Source: Terrisporobacter petrolearius
Lineage (GTDB): Bacteria > Bacillota > Clostridia > Peptostreptococcales > Peptostreptococcaceae
NCBI RefSeq assembly: GCF_020748185.1
Contig: NZ_JAHZMO010000009.1
Location: 62,001 to 126,000 of the forward strand
Reading direction: 5' to 3'
Length of the DNA stretch: 64,000 bases
Shown here in pieces: positions 26,081 through 35,028 of this stretch. The translations under genes and the position numbers were made by a program. Position 1 is the stretch's first letter; each line of letters starts with the position of its first letter. Below the pieces are notes generated by a model. That model was not told where the DNA came from. It saw only the letters and a program-made list of their open reading frames with translations, and did no database searches.

Positions 26081-26767
26081 GTGAAATTAACGAATAGATT
26101 ATTAAAAATAGCATCTTTAGTAAGTGAAAATAAAAGATTAGCTGATATAGGTACGGATCATGGGTATATACCTGTATATCTTTTAAATCAAAATAAAATA
26201 GACTTTGCTATATTGGCAGATATTAATAAAGGCCCTTTAGAAAATGCAAGAAATGAAGTAAGAAGAAACAAACTAGAAGATAAGGTAGATTTAAGACTTG
26301 GATCTGGAATAGAAGTATTAAAAAAAGGTGAAGTAGAAGAAGTAATAATTGCAGGAATGGGTGGCATATTAATAGGTGAGCTACTTGAAGCTAATAAAGA
26401 AGTAGCTCATAGTGTAGAAAAATTGATTTTACAACCTATGCAAGCTCAAGAAGAATTAAGACAATATTTATTAAACAATGGGTATGAAATCATAGATGAA
26501 TGTTTAGAAAAGGAAGATTTTAGACTTTATGAAATAATCATAGCAAAATACACTGGTAAAAATACATTAGTCGAAGATAATATATATTACGAGGTAGGAA
26601 AAAAATTAATAGAAAATAAAGATAAATTATTAACTGAATTTATTAATAATAAAATAAAAAAATATAATAATATTATAAATAAATTAGGAGATAAAGATAC
26701 TGAAGCAGTTATACTTAAAAGAGATTTAGCTAAGGATAAAATAGAAAAATTAAAAAAATTAATTTAA
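26081..26767 (+). CDS. trmK: tRNA (adenine(22)-N1)-methyltransferase TrmK (228 aa)
   Basis: This SAM-dependent class I methyltransferase modifies adenine 22 of tRNA. Its SAM motif is RLADIGTDHGYIPVYLL. A conserved family segment EEVIIAGMGGILIGELLE follows, then LILQPMQAQEELRQYLLNNG. The C-terminus is helical (about 160-228). GTG 26081 follows AAAGGAAG at 7 bases and gives the usual start MKLTNRLLKIASLV. It overlaps none of its neighbours and is followed 15 bases later by the Nif3-like gene, the usual Firmicutes order. Confidence 0.93.
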   Translation: MKLTNRLLKIASLVSENKRLADIGTDHGYIPVYLLNQNKIDFAILADINKGPLENARNEVRRNKLEDKVDLRLGSGIEVLKKGEVEEVIIAGMGGILIGELLEANKEVAHSVEKLILQPMQAQEELRQYLLNNGYEIIDECLEKEDFRLYEIIIAKYTGKNTLVEDNIYYEVGKKLIENKDKLLTEFINNKIKKYNNIINKLGDKDTEAVILKRDLAKDKIEKLKKLI

Positions 26768-26782
26768 CAAGGGGTTGAAAAA

Positions 26783-27880
26783 ATGAAGTTAAATGATTTA
26801 ATAAAAAAAATTGAAAATAAATATCCTCTTAATTTAGCTTATGATTGGGATAACGTAGGATTATTAGTGGGAGATTTCCATAGTGAAGTAAAAACTGTCT
26901 TAGTTTCACTTGAGGCAAATGAAAAAGTTATTGAAGAAGCTATAGAAAAAAATGTGGATTTAATAGTTACACATCATCCTTTTATTTTTAGGAAAATGAA
27001 CAAAATTAATACAAAAGATTTAAAAGGAAGACTTATACATAAATTAATTAAAAATGATATAGCTCTATATTCTATGCATACAAATTTTGATATAGCTTTT
27101 GATGGTCTTAATGACTATTTTATGGAAATAATGGAGTTTGAAAATAGTAAAATACTTGGTGTAACTTCAAGTGAAACTTTATACAAACTTGCAGTTTATA
27201 CTCCCATGACTCATGAAATAATAGTCAGAGAGGCTTTAGGAGAAAGTGGAGCAGGATATATAGGGAATTATAGCAACTGTACATTTAACAGCTCAGGAAT
27301 AGGAACATTTAGGCCAGAAGACAATTCAAATCCTTTTATAGGCGAAAAAGGTAAGATAGAAGAAGTTAAAGAAGTTAAAATTGAAACTATTGTTCCAAGT
27401 AGCATATTACAAAAGACAATATCAAAAATTATTAATGCTCATCCTTATGAAGAAGTGGCATATGATGTTTACAAATTAGAAAATAAAGGCAAAACGGCAG
27501 GCCTTGGAAGATATTCTACTCTTAATAGTGAAATAAACTTACAAGGTTTATGCGAAAAAATTAAATCAAAATTAAATATGGATCATATAAGAGTTGTTGG
27601 AGAATTAAATACAAAAATAAAAAAAGTTGCAGTTGTAACTGGAGCAGGTTCAGACATGGTAGGACTAGCGAAATCTAAAAATTGTGATGTTATAATCACA
27701 GGAGATGTGAAATATCATGAGGCTCAAGATGCTTTAGATATGAATATGTGCATAGTGGATTGTGGTCATTTTGATACAGAAGATATATTTAAAGATGTGA
27801 TGAAGAGATTTTTGCATACTATTGAAAATATTGAAATTATAAGTAGTACAATAAATTTAAACCCATTTAAAATAATTTAA
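26783..27880 (+). CDS. Nif3-like dinuclear metal centre protein (365 aa)
   Basis: This is the NIF3/YqfO family. Conserved blocks are YDWDNVGLLVGDF, LIVTHHPFIFRKM (metal His), MHTNFDIAFDGLNDYF, VITGDVKYHEAQDALDMN and IVDCGHFDTE. The central insert (about 135-235, ending HPYEEVAYDVYKLEN) is the YqfO/CutA-like domain of the long Gram-positive form. It binds two metal ions as a hexamer, and its cellular role is still debated. AAGGGGTTG precedes ATG 26783. Confidence 0.93.
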   Translation: MKLNDLIKKIENKYPLNLAYDWDNVGLLVGDFHSEVKTVLVSLEANEKVIEEAIEKNVDLIVTHHPFIFRKMNKINTKDLKGRLIHKLIKNDIALYSMHTNFDIAFDGLNDYFMEIMEFENSKILGVTSSETLYKLAVYTPMTHEIIVREALGESGAGYIGNYSNCTFNSSGIGTFRPEDNSNPFIGEKGKIEEVKEVKIETIVPSSILQKTISKIINAHPYEEVAYDVYKLENKGKTAGLGRYSTLNSEINLQGLCEKIKSKLNMDHIRVVGELNTKIKKVAVVTGAGSDMVGLAKSKNCDVIITGDVKYHEAQDALDMNMCIVDCGHFDTEDIFKDVMKRFLHTIENIEIISSTINLNPFKII

Positions 27881-27903
27881 TAAATAAAAAATCATAAAAT
27901 TAG

Positions 27904-27932
27904 TTGACAAAATTAAATAAATTACATATTAT
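27904..27932 (+). promoter_or_regulatory. Sigma-A promoter for T-box/trpP
   Basis: TTGACA (27904-27909), 17-base spacer, TATTAT (27927-27932). It is placed correctly to start the T-box leader. Confidence 0.8.
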
Positions 27933-27949
27933 GTTATTAATAATAAATT

Positions 27950-28213
27950 AAATCCTTTGATAAGGGATAGTAGTCAAATTTAGGTTCAAAATAGAGAGTT
28001 GAGGATGGTGGAATCTCGACAAGAAGAAATTTGGTGAATGGGCCTTTGAGGAGTAAATCGAAATCTTTGTGAAAGTAGACTTTACCGTGGTTTGCACGTT
28101 ATAGCAAATGAGGTATGATGGTACCAATATTAAGAGGTGTATTTATAATACACAAATTAGGTGGCAACGCGGAGTATAACTTCGTCCTATTTATATAGGG
28201 CGGAGTTTTTTTA
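27950..28213 (+). ncRNA. T-box leader, tryptophan type
   Basis: A Stem I AGTA motif and the distal GGTGGAA motif are present. The sequence GAATGG at 28036-28041 places a TGG specifier (28039-28041) after the usual GAA. The T-box sequence AGGTGGCAACGCGG (28159-28172) is followed by a terminator (AACTTCGTCCTAT..ATAGGGCGGAGTT, T7, 28178-28213). Uncharged tRNA-Trp should bind and prevent termination. This agrees with the downstream tryptophan transporter. Confidence 0.93.
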
Positions 28214-28326
28214 TTGCAAAAAAGAAAGGTAGGTGAAAATCTTGGTATGAACTAAAACTCTTAAGAGGTTAAAAGAGGAATTAATTTATTTAAATGTAAT
28301 TAAAAAATATTTTGGAGGATATTATT

Positions 28327-28878
28327 ATGAAAATGAATACAAGAAAATTAGTTTTAAATGCTGTACTTTTAGGAATTGGTTTAGTTTTACACCAGATAGA
28401 GCCTGCTATATTTGGTGTAAAGCCTGATATGACATTAATAATGTTATTTACAATAATGATTATAAATAAAGACGATTATAAGGCTTGTTTAATATGTGGT
28501 ATAATAGCTGGTATATTTTCTGGAATGACAACGTCATTTCCTGGAGGTCAAGTACCTAATGTTATAGATAAATTTATTACTACAAATATAAGTTTTTTAG
28601 TTATGGTGGCTATGTATAAGGTTCCTTTTATGAAAAAATTAGCTGATAAAAATCAAGACTTTATTGTTTCCAATGTATTAATGTCTTTAGGAACGGCTAT
28701 AAGTGGATTTATATTTTTAATATCAGCTCAAATTTTAGTAGGTCTTCCTGGAGATATGAACTTAAGTATGTTATTTGCAGTAGTTGTACTTCCAGCGATA
28801 GGTATTAACTTACTAGTTGGTGTAATTGTGTTTAAGGTAATTCATGTTACAATGAAAAGAGTAAGTTTTCAAAGTTAG
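28327..28878 (+). CDS. trpP: Tryptophan transporter TrpP (183 aa)
   Basis: This is a small integral membrane protein with about five helices. The family-typical opening LVLNAVLLGIGLVLHQIEP and the segments FGVKPDMTLIMLFTIMI and GIIAGIFSGMTTSFPGGQVP are present. TrpP imports tryptophan in Gram-positive bacteria. ATG 28327 follows GGAGGA; TTG 28312 would be too early. Control by the Trp T-box directly upstream supports the assignment. Confidence 0.92.
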   Translation: MKMNTRKLVLNAVLLGIGLVLHQIEPAIFGVKPDMTLIMLFTIMIINKDDYKACLICGIIAGIFSGMTTSFPGGQVPNVIDKFITTNISFLVMVAMYKVPFMKKLADKNQDFIVSNVLMSLGTAISGFIFLISAQILVGLPGDMNLSMLFAVVVLPAIGINLLVGVIVFKVIHVTMKRVSFQS

Positions 28879-28887
28879 AAAAGTAAA

Positions 28888-28926
28888 TAAAAAACTATCC
28901 CCTCCAGTTATATGTAGGGGATAGAA
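28888..28926. terminator. Hairpin between convergent trpP and Fe-S gene
   Basis: CTATCCCCT pairs with AGGGGATAG between the two convergent genes. It is flanked by A-rich and AT-rich sequence and may serve both directions. Confidence 0.7.
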
Positions 28927-28952
28927 AGTTTAAAACAATACAAATGAAATTT

Positions 28953-30026
28953 TTATCTTAGCCAAGAAGGATTTCCTGGAACAAACACTCTAGTTCCAAA
29001 CTTTCTTTTATATTCATCCAAGACATCTTGTATAGCAACTCCATTTTTTTTAAATGAACTATATTTTTTTACACTTTCAAGATTTTGGCTAAAAGGACAT
29101 ACTGATATGCACATACCGCAGTCAGTTCCTAAGTATCTCCACTTTTCATAACAAGTTTCAACATCTACTATCCAATTATATTTATTATCTTTATTAATTT
29201 TGTTTTCTCTAGATAAAGACTGAGTTGGACATGTAAGGGCACATTTTTTACATACTTTACAAAAATCTTCTAATCCAAAGTCTATTTTTTCATCAATATC
29301 AAGAGGTAAATTTGTAGTTACAACTCCTAATTTGAATCTTGAACCGTAGTCTTTATTTGTGAGAATGGCATTTCTACCTATCTGACCAAGTCCTGCATCT
29401 TCTGCTATAAGGGCAGGCATAACAAGATAGTTTGCATCAACATGATTTCTTGCTTCATAACCTAAACTTCTAATATAATATGAAATAATCATGCCTATAA
29501 CTGCTACATCTACATAACTCTTTGATGTGGCAATGATTTCTGAAATCATAGGAGCTCTGTTAACCATGTCTCTATCCATTTCACAAGCAAATGCAATTGC
29601 AAATTTGTGGTCAAGATTAACTTCCTGCCCATAATCCTCTTCTGATCTACCTTTATGTGTATAAATATGCTTTTTTTCTAACTTAGTTATCCCAACCATA
29701 CAAGCACCGTATAAAGAAGCAACTCCTTTTATCTTTTTCGTAAATGTTTTACTATCACCATCAATTTTTATAGGAGATACTTCTCCTTCACATAAATCTT
29801 TAATATCTCTTAAAAAAGCAAAGGCACTTCCTGCAATTGGTGAATTAAGAGCATTGTATGTAGTTGTACCTTCTTCTAACAATTCTGGTCTAGTTCTTAA
29901 ACTATCATCAATATCTTTTTTTTCTGGATTTTTGGCATAATAGTCTTTATATACAGTGCTGTCTTTTTTATAATGAGCTCTTGCGAACATAGTATCCCTT
30001 TCATCAATTCTTTCCAATGAAACCAT
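28953..30026 (-). CDS. RdhA/QueG-like iron-sulfur protein (357 aa)
   Basis: The C-terminal half has two [4Fe-4S] clusters: CKVCKKCALTCP, and the later CYEKWRYLGTDCGMCISVCP. The preceding region (VDANYLVMPALIAEDAGLGQ, GRNAILTNKDYGSRFKLGVV) is shared by reductive dehalogenases and epoxyqueuosine reductase. It lacks a Tat signal and is shorter than RdhA, and differs from QueG in its N-terminus. It is therefore probably one of the cytosolic RdhA-like oxidoreductases of unknown substrate. ATG 30026 is almost adjacent to AAAAGGGG; a TTG at 30017 has better spacing. Confidence 0.8.
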   Translation of the reverse strand: MVSLERIDERDTMFARAHYKKDSTVYKDYYAKNPEKKDIDDSLRTRPELLEEGTTTYNALNSPIAGSAFAFLRDIKDLCEGEVSPIKIDGDSKTFTKKIKGVASLYGACMVGITKLEKKHIYTHKGRSEEDYGQEVNLDHKFAIAFACEMDRDMVNRAPMISEIIATSKSYVDVAVIGMIISYYIRSLGYEARNHVDANYLVMPALIAEDAGLGQIGRNAILTNKDYGSRFKLGVVTTNLPLDIDEKIDFGLEDFCKVCKKCALTCPTQSLSRENKINKDNKYNWIVDVETCYEKWRYLGTDCGMCISVCPFSQNLESVKKYSSFKKNGVAIQDVLDEYKRKFGTRVFVPGNPSWLR

Positions 30027-30213
30027 CCCCTTTTGATTTTATCTTATGTTACAGTAATTATTGTAGATTATTGAAATATAAAAGTCATTATAAAAATAAA
30101 TGGAAATATAAAGTTAAAATTTTTATATAAATTAAAAACATTTTTAGTGTATTTTAGAAAAAAATGTAAAAGATATAAATAAGGTCTTATTTATTTTTAG
30201 AAAGGAGATTAAA

Positions 30214-31200
30214 ATGAAAAATCTAAAATATTTACTATTATGTTTAATAATGATTATGACGACAACACTGACAATAGATGCAACAGAGAAGGAAAATAAA
30301 TATATATTAGGTGGAAAATTAGTTGATGAATCTGTTGTAGGTGAAGATTTGGAGGTTGTTGATAGTAAAGAAGAAAATTACGATTTAGAAAAATTTTTTA
30401 GACCATCTGATATGGCCATATTAAATGATGATAATCTTAATATTTTAAAGGAATTCTATAATAAGAATCCATATAAAATGGACTTACCATCAAAGCCATT
30501 TAGATCAGGAAAGGATACTGTGGTAAACTACTTTAATGTACTTAGGGAAGCTGCTAATCCAACAGAAAATAATAAAACAGGATGTGGATCATTAGGAGAA
30601 GCTAAAGGACCCTATCCAGTAGCATATAATTTTTTATCGAAATCTTATCAAAAAGAATTGCCATACAATGATTTCTTAGATTCATTTAAAAATATACTTC
30701 ACATTAATCTGATTAAAGTTAATAACGTTGCAGCAGATGAAGAAAACCCAAATTTACTAAAATACTTTGTAGAGCTAGAAGTTATTGAAGGGTCCAAAGA
30801 GGACAAAGGCTTATTTGCATATTACTATGGCTATATATATTTACACAAGGAAAATGATGGTTATAAAATTGTTAAAATGAATTACAGTAGTGAAAATTAT
30901 TTATGTGCACCATATCATGGATGGGCATATGACGCTAAAGCTTTTGTAGAAATAGAATATGGAAACTGGTGTTCATTGATTGATGGAGATGTAATTGTAA
31001 ATGAAGATGGATATGAAAAAAGAGCATACTATAAAGACAAAGACGATAATGAATATTATGTACTTTTTTATGAATTAACTAATGGAGTAGATAAAAAAAT
31101 AGCGGATTACAAGAAAAACAAGAATAATCAATGGGAAGTTATTTATATTAACCCAGAAAAATGTATACAAAATAAAGATTCAGGAGGAAATCAAAAATAA
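30214..31200 (+). CDS. Secreted protein of unknown function (328 aa)
   Basis: A signal peptide (MKNLKYLLLCLIMIMTTTLT, cleavage near ATEKE) is followed by a soluble alpha/beta body. It has CGSLGEAKGPYPVAYNFLS, then GYIYLHKENDGYKIVKMNY, CAPYHGWAYDAKAFVEIEYG and a C-terminal beta domain. There is no lipobox. AAAGGAG precedes ATG 30214. I do not recognise the family. The NTF2-like pattern of the middle part (a function seen in many clostridial secreted proteins) is only a suggestion. Confidence 0.7.
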   Translation: MKNLKYLLLCLIMIMTTTLTIDATEKENKYILGGKLVDESVVGEDLEVVDSKEENYDLEKFFRPSDMAILNDDNLNILKEFYNKNPYKMDLPSKPFRSGKDTVVNYFNVLREAANPTENNKTGCGSLGEAKGPYPVAYNFLSKSYQKELPYNDFLDSFKNILHINLIKVNNVAADEENPNLLKYFVELEVIEGSKEDKGLFAYYYGYIYLHKENDGYKIVKMNYSSENYLCAPYHGWAYDAKAFVEIEYGNWCSLIDGDVIVNEDGYEKRAYYKDKDDNEYYVLFYELTNGVDKKIADYKKNKNNQWEVIYINPEKCIQNKDSGGNQK

Positions 31201-31327
31201 CAATAAAATTATAGTAATTAATAATATATGATAAAAACAAATAAAATATAACTATGAAAAAGAAAATAAAATATTATTATTTATCAAAAATTATGAACAA
31301 AATTGTATGTACATAAATACAATTATA

Positions 31328-31468
31328 TTAAGGAAGTGGCAGTGGTAATATCTCAAACTAACACGTGAAACTCTTCAGAGGAGCTTTCAATGTATGTTAA
31401 AACTTAAGCCCATTCAAGAGTATAAAATAAATAATTTTGGGTAGATAACAGTAAAACCACTTCCTTAA
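31328..31468 (+). ncRNA. Candidate structured RNA closed by a 12-bp stem
   Basis: TTAAGGAAGTGG (31328-31339) pairs perfectly with CCACTTCCTTAA (31457-31468). Inside, TATCT (31349) pairs with AGATA (31443). Two arms follow, ACACGTGAAACTC..GAG..TTTCAATGTATGT and CCCA..TGGG. No open frame is present. A terminator at 31486 follows. The shape (closing stem, internal loop, branched centre, about 140 nt) could be a 6S-like RNA or an unknown RNA; I cannot assign a family. The strand is inferred from the terminator. Confidence 0.5.
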
Positions 31469-31485
31469 CGAATTTTAATAAATAT

Positions 31486-31517
31486 AAGCTAAACTAATTA
31501 TTAGTTTAGCTTTTTTA
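31486..31517 (+). terminator. Terminator after candidate RNA
   Basis: AAGCTAAACTAAT pairs with ATTAGTTTAGCTT followed by TTTT. Confidence 0.85.
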
Positions 31518-31680
31518 CATATAAGGAAACTATAGTTGAATTTACGCTGTTGATAAACTCTGGAATTAAGTTATATCAACTCATTTAGGAAATGTAAAAA
31601 ATGTATTTTTGAGCAACGGAGTTGCCTGAAGCGGTAGCTAAGGCATCTCGTTGGCGATATGAGCGAAGCGAATTTTTTAT
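31510..31680. repeat. Dispersed intergenic repeat, copy B
   Basis: The first 107 bases match copy A (13837-13943) with one mismatch. The rest (GTTGCCTGAAGCGGTAGC, GGCATCTCGTTGGCGA, GAGCGAAGCGAATTTTTTAT) is a shorter version of copy A's second half. As in copy A, it begins in the T-run of a terminator. Confidence 0.85.
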
Positions 31681-31818
31681 GGAATTATTTCCTATAATGT
31701 TATATTATTGAAATTTACATATTAATTACAAATATTAATATTAAAATTTATAACTTTTTTATGTAAAAATACAAATACTATTTATATATAATAACCTTTT
31801 AAGGAAGGAGAATTTAAT

Positions 31819-32157
31819 ATGAAAAGTATTGAATATTTTGAACACTACAGGGATATAAACCAAAAAGTAAAAAAAGCCGTAATATTTGGTGCAGTAACTG
31901 CAGGAGTAGGTGCAGCAGCATATATTGGTACAAGAAAGTTGCTAGGAATAATTGAAGATAAAAGATTGGCAAGATATTATGAAGATGAAATAGAAGAAAT
32001 TTTTAAAGAAAAAGAAAAAATGCAGTTTTATGAAGATGAATTTATAAGACAAGAAGAGGAAGAAAAAGAAGCATTGGAAAAAGCGGTTGATGAGTTTAAT
32101 TCTAAAAGATTAAAAAGAGAAGAGTGTCCTCATTGTTCAGAGAACAAAGGCGAATAA
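31819..32157 (+). CDS. Small charged protein with one membrane helix and a CxxC tail (112 aa)
   Basis: A glycine/alanine-rich helix (AVIFGAVTAGVGAAAYIGTR, about 20-40) is followed by an acidic coiled-coil region (EIEEIFKEKEKMQFYEDEF, RQEEEEKEALEKAVDEF). It ends in EECPHCSENKGE. AAGGAAGGAGA precedes ATG 31819. The architecture recalls YtxH-like small membrane proteins, but the family is not certain. The single CPHC could bind metal as a dimer. Confidence 0.65.
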   Translation: MKSIEYFEHYRDINQKVKKAVIFGAVTAGVGAAAYIGTRKLLGIIEDKRLARYYEDEIEEIFKEKEKMQFYEDEFIRQEEEEKEALEKAVDEFNSKRLKREECPHCSENKGE

Positions 32158-32214
32158 AGTGTAAAAGAAGAAAAAACTAAATCATATAACCACAAATGAA
32201 TATGATTTATAATA

Positions 32215-32248
32215 AAAAATAAGCCATTTTTATGGCTTATTTTTTATT
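32215..32248. terminator. Intrinsic terminator before alr
   Basis: AAATAAGCCAT pairs with ATGGCTTATTT, then TTTT. Confidence 0.85.
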
Positions 32249-32363
32249 ATAAATTTGATGGAATATTATTAATAATCAGAAAATATGCTATAATTAAGAT
32301 AGAGTTTATGTATAAAATAATATAAATTTTTTACTGAAGGGTATGTTAGGGGGGGAAAATACA

Positions 32364-33536
32364 ATGATAAAAAAGATTTATAAGAGTAGAGACGAAATAG
32401 ATACTTCTAAGTTAAGAGCTTTTGCAGAAATTAATTTAACTAATTTCAAACATAATATAGATGTGATTTCAACGATGTTAGACAAAAACTGTGAAATTGT
32501 AGGAGTAGTAAAGGCAAATGCTTATGGACATGGTGCATTAGAAGTAGCTAGTTATTTTGAAAGTATAGGAATAAAATATCTAGCAGTAGCATGTATTAGT
32601 GAAGCTATAAAATTAAGAAAAGGAAATATTAAAGGTGAAATAATAGTTTTAGGTTATACACCTGTTTGTCAAAAAGAAGAGTTGATAGAATACAATTTAA
32701 CTCAGACTTTAATAAATAGTGAATATGCTAAAAGTTTAAGTGAGTTACCAGGAACTGTTAAATGTCATGTAGCACTTAACACTGGTATGAACAGAATAGG
32801 TGAAAATAGAGATAACCTAGATGATATTAAGTCAATATTTAAATTAAAAAATATGGATATTACAGGTATATTCTCTCATTTATGTAGAGCTGATAGTGAG
32901 GCAGAAGAAGATATATTATTTACAAGAAAGCAAATTGAAAATTTTGATTATATAATTGATAAATTAAAAGATGAAAATTTAAATTTAGGAAAAGTTCATT
33001 TACAAAACTCTTACGGTATAGCATCCTATAGAGAAATACATAGAGACTTAGCCAGACCAGGTATTATATTATACGGTGTTCCTTGTGATCCATGTGACGC
33101 TATATTAAGTAAATTGCCAGATAATGAACAATTAAAGCCCACAATGTCACTAAGATGTAGAGTAGCTATGGTAAAAGAAGTAGAAGCTGGTGAGAACATA
33201 GGTTATGGTAATAACTTTACTACATCAACTCCAATGAAAATAGCTACTATTACTATTGGATACGCAGATGGATTTTCTAGAGCAGTATCTAAAAAAGATT
33301 TTAAAGTCTTAATAAATGGTCAATATGGAAGAATAGTAGGTAATGTTTGTATGGATCAAACAATGGTAGATGTAACTAATATTGATAATATTAAAGAAGG
33401 AGATATTGTAACATTGTTTGGTCAAGATGGAGGCTTTTATTTACCAGTAAACCAATTGAGCAGACTAAGTGGAACAATAACAAATGAAACCTTAAGTTGT
33501 ATAGGTAGTAGAGTGGAGAGAGTATATCATTATTAA
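32364..33536 (+). CDS. alr: Alanine racemase (390 aa)
   Basis: This PLP enzyme interconverts L- and D-alanine for peptidoglycan. The PLP lysine lies in VGVVKANAYGHGALEVA. The catalytic Tyr region is near ENIGYGNNFTTS, and TIGYADGFSRAVSKK and VCMDQTMVDVT are conserved C-terminal motifs. The length is normal. I chose ATG 32364 after GGGGGGG rather than ATG 32343, which lies upstream of that site. Confidence 0.96.
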   Translation: MIKKIYKSRDEIDTSKLRAFAEINLTNFKHNIDVISTMLDKNCEIVGVVKANAYGHGALEVASYFESIGIKYLAVACISEAIKLRKGNIKGEIIVLGYTPVCQKEELIEYNLTQTLINSEYAKSLSELPGTVKCHVALNTGMNRIGENRDNLDDIKSIFKLKNMDITGIFSHLCRADSEAEEDILFTRKQIENFDYIIDKLKDENLNLGKVHLQNSYGIASYREIHRDLARPGIILYGVPCDPCDAILSKLPDNEQLKPTMSLRCRVAMVKEVEAGENIGYGNNFTTSTPMKIATITIGYADGFSRAVSKKDFKVLINGQYGRIVGNVCMDQTMVDVTNIDNIKEGDIVTLFGQDGGFYLPVNQLSRLSGTITNETLSCIGSRVERVYHY

Positions 33537-33553
33537 ATTTAAGTATATAATTA

Positions 33554-33589
33554 AAAAACTGTAGATTTTAGTATCTACAGTTTTTTAGT
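33554..33589. terminator. Bidirectional terminator between alr and mntP
   Basis: AAAAACTGTAGAT pairs with ATCTACAGTTTTT between convergent genes. Confidence 0.85.
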
Positions 33590-33596
33590 ATGTAAA

Positions 33597-34187
33597 TTAA
33601 TTTAACATTTTATAAATAAAATTAGTGTGTTCATTTAAAATATTAATACCTATAAGAATTAATATTATGCCTCCTATAATCTGAGAGTAATTTTTAAATA
33701 CTGGGCCTAAAAATTTTCCAATCATAACGCCTAAAAAACATAAGACAAAGGTAATTAGGCCTATGCTTAAACAAAGGGGTATAATATGTACATTTAAAAA
33801 TGCAAAGCTAATTCCAACAGCAAGAGCATCTATACTAGTAGCAATGGATAAAATTATTAATTCTGTGTTATCTAATTCACCATCACATGTTACTGTTATT
33901 TCAGGATTGTTGCTATCTTCATAGGCTTCAAATATCATTTTAAGACCAATAAAAGATAATAGAAATAATGCAATCCAATGATCTACAGCTTTTATATATA
34001 ATTGAAACCTAATGCCTACAAACCATCCAATAAAGGGCATTAATCCTTGAAATAAACCAAAGAAAAAAGCAATTTTAAAAGATATAAAGGATGTAATTTT
34101 TCTAAGGGTCATACCCTTTGTTACTGAGACAGCAAAGGCATCCATGGCTAAAGCAAATCCAGTTAATAATATTGTTAAAAATCCCAT
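33597..34187 (-). CDS. mntP: Manganese efflux pump MntP (196 aa)
   Basis: This is an inner membrane protein with six helices and the internal repeat of the MntP/DUF204 family: LTGFALAMDAFAVSVTKGMT and LSIATSIDALAVGISFAFLN both carry the conserved D-A motif. It exports Mn2+. ATG 34187 follows AAGGAGGAC; the open frame extends to 34214 but that start has no ribosome site. Regulation by a manganese-sensing leader is common, but I saw no clear one in 34188-34380. Confidence 0.93.
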   Translation of the reverse strand: MGFLTILLTGFALAMDAFAVSVTKGMTLRKITSFISFKIAFFFGLFQGLMPFIGWFVGIRFQLYIKAVDHWIALFLLSFIGLKMIFEAYEDSNNPEITVTCDGELDNTELIILSIATSIDALAVGISFAFLNVHIIPLCLSIGLITFVLCFLGVMIGKFLGPVFKNYSQIIGGIILILIGINILNEHTNFIYKMLN

Positions 34188-34382
34188 AAATATGTCCTCC
34201 TTGGCAATAATCAAACCATTATTAATAATTCTTATTACTTACAATATATTTAATATACACACTTATTATTCTTAAATAAAACTTGAAAATTATAATTAAA
34301 TATATGAAGAATAAAATAATATAAAGATATTCATAATATAAGTATGGAATAAAATAAAGGAAAAATTAGGAAGGAAATGTGA

Positions 34383-34937
34383 ATGAATAAGTGGATTTGC
34401 CCAATATGTGGATATATTATTGAAAATGAGAAACCAAGAACTTGCCCTATTTGTAATTGTCCTTATGAAGAATTCGAAAAAATTAACATAAAAGAAGAAC
34501 AAAAAATATTTGATATTTGTGAAAATATAGGAATAGCAAAAGATGCAGATGACAAAATGATTTACGACTTAAGGACCATTTTTTCTAAAGAATGCTTAGA
34601 AGTAGGAATGTACTTGGCTATGAGTAAAATTGCCATGAAAGAAGGATACTTAAAGGTAGGAGAAGTATATAAAAAAATAGCTTATGAAGAAGCTAATCAT
34701 GCATCTATTTTGGCAGAACTTTTGGGAGAAGTTGTTAAACCATGGACGAAGGAAAATTTAAAAGTAATTATAGAAGATGAATATGAAGCAATGCAAAGCA
34801 AATTGAAATTAGCTAAAAAAGCTAAAGAACTTGGTTTAGATACTATTTATAATGCACTAAATGAAATGTGTAAGGATGAAGCGAAACATGAAAAAGAGTT
34901 TTTTAGTTTGTTAAATGAATATTTTATAGAAACCTAA
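34383..34937 (+). CDS. Rubrerythrin-like protein with N-terminal rubredoxin domain (184 aa)
   Basis: The N-terminal rubredoxin-type site is CPICGYII and CPICNCP (about residues 6-30). A ferritin-like four-helix bundle follows with KECLEVGMYL, YEEANHASILAELLGE and DEAKHEKEFF, which carry the diiron Glu and ExxH ligands. This is the reverse-rubrerythrin order. Such proteins reduce hydrogen peroxide in anaerobes. AAGGAAATG precedes ATG 34383. Confidence 0.88.
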   Translation: MNKWICPICGYIIENEKPRTCPICNCPYEEFEKINIKEEQKIFDICENIGIAKDADDKMIYDLRTIFSKECLEVGMYLAMSKIAMKEGYLKVGEVYKKIAYEEANHASILAELLGEVVKPWTKENLKVIIEDEYEAMQSKLKLAKKAKELGLDTIYNALNEMCKDEAKHEKEFFSLLNEYFIET

Positions 34938-35028
34938 AAATGCATGAACATATATATTTTTTGAATATAATACTTTTGAACAGTAAATAATAACAATCAT
35001 TATATAAGTGAGATAATAATAAAAATTG

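Noticed and set aside
28953-30026. QueG (epoxyqueuosine reductase)
   Set aside because: The N-terminal half and overall spacing of motifs fit RdhA-like proteins better than QueG.
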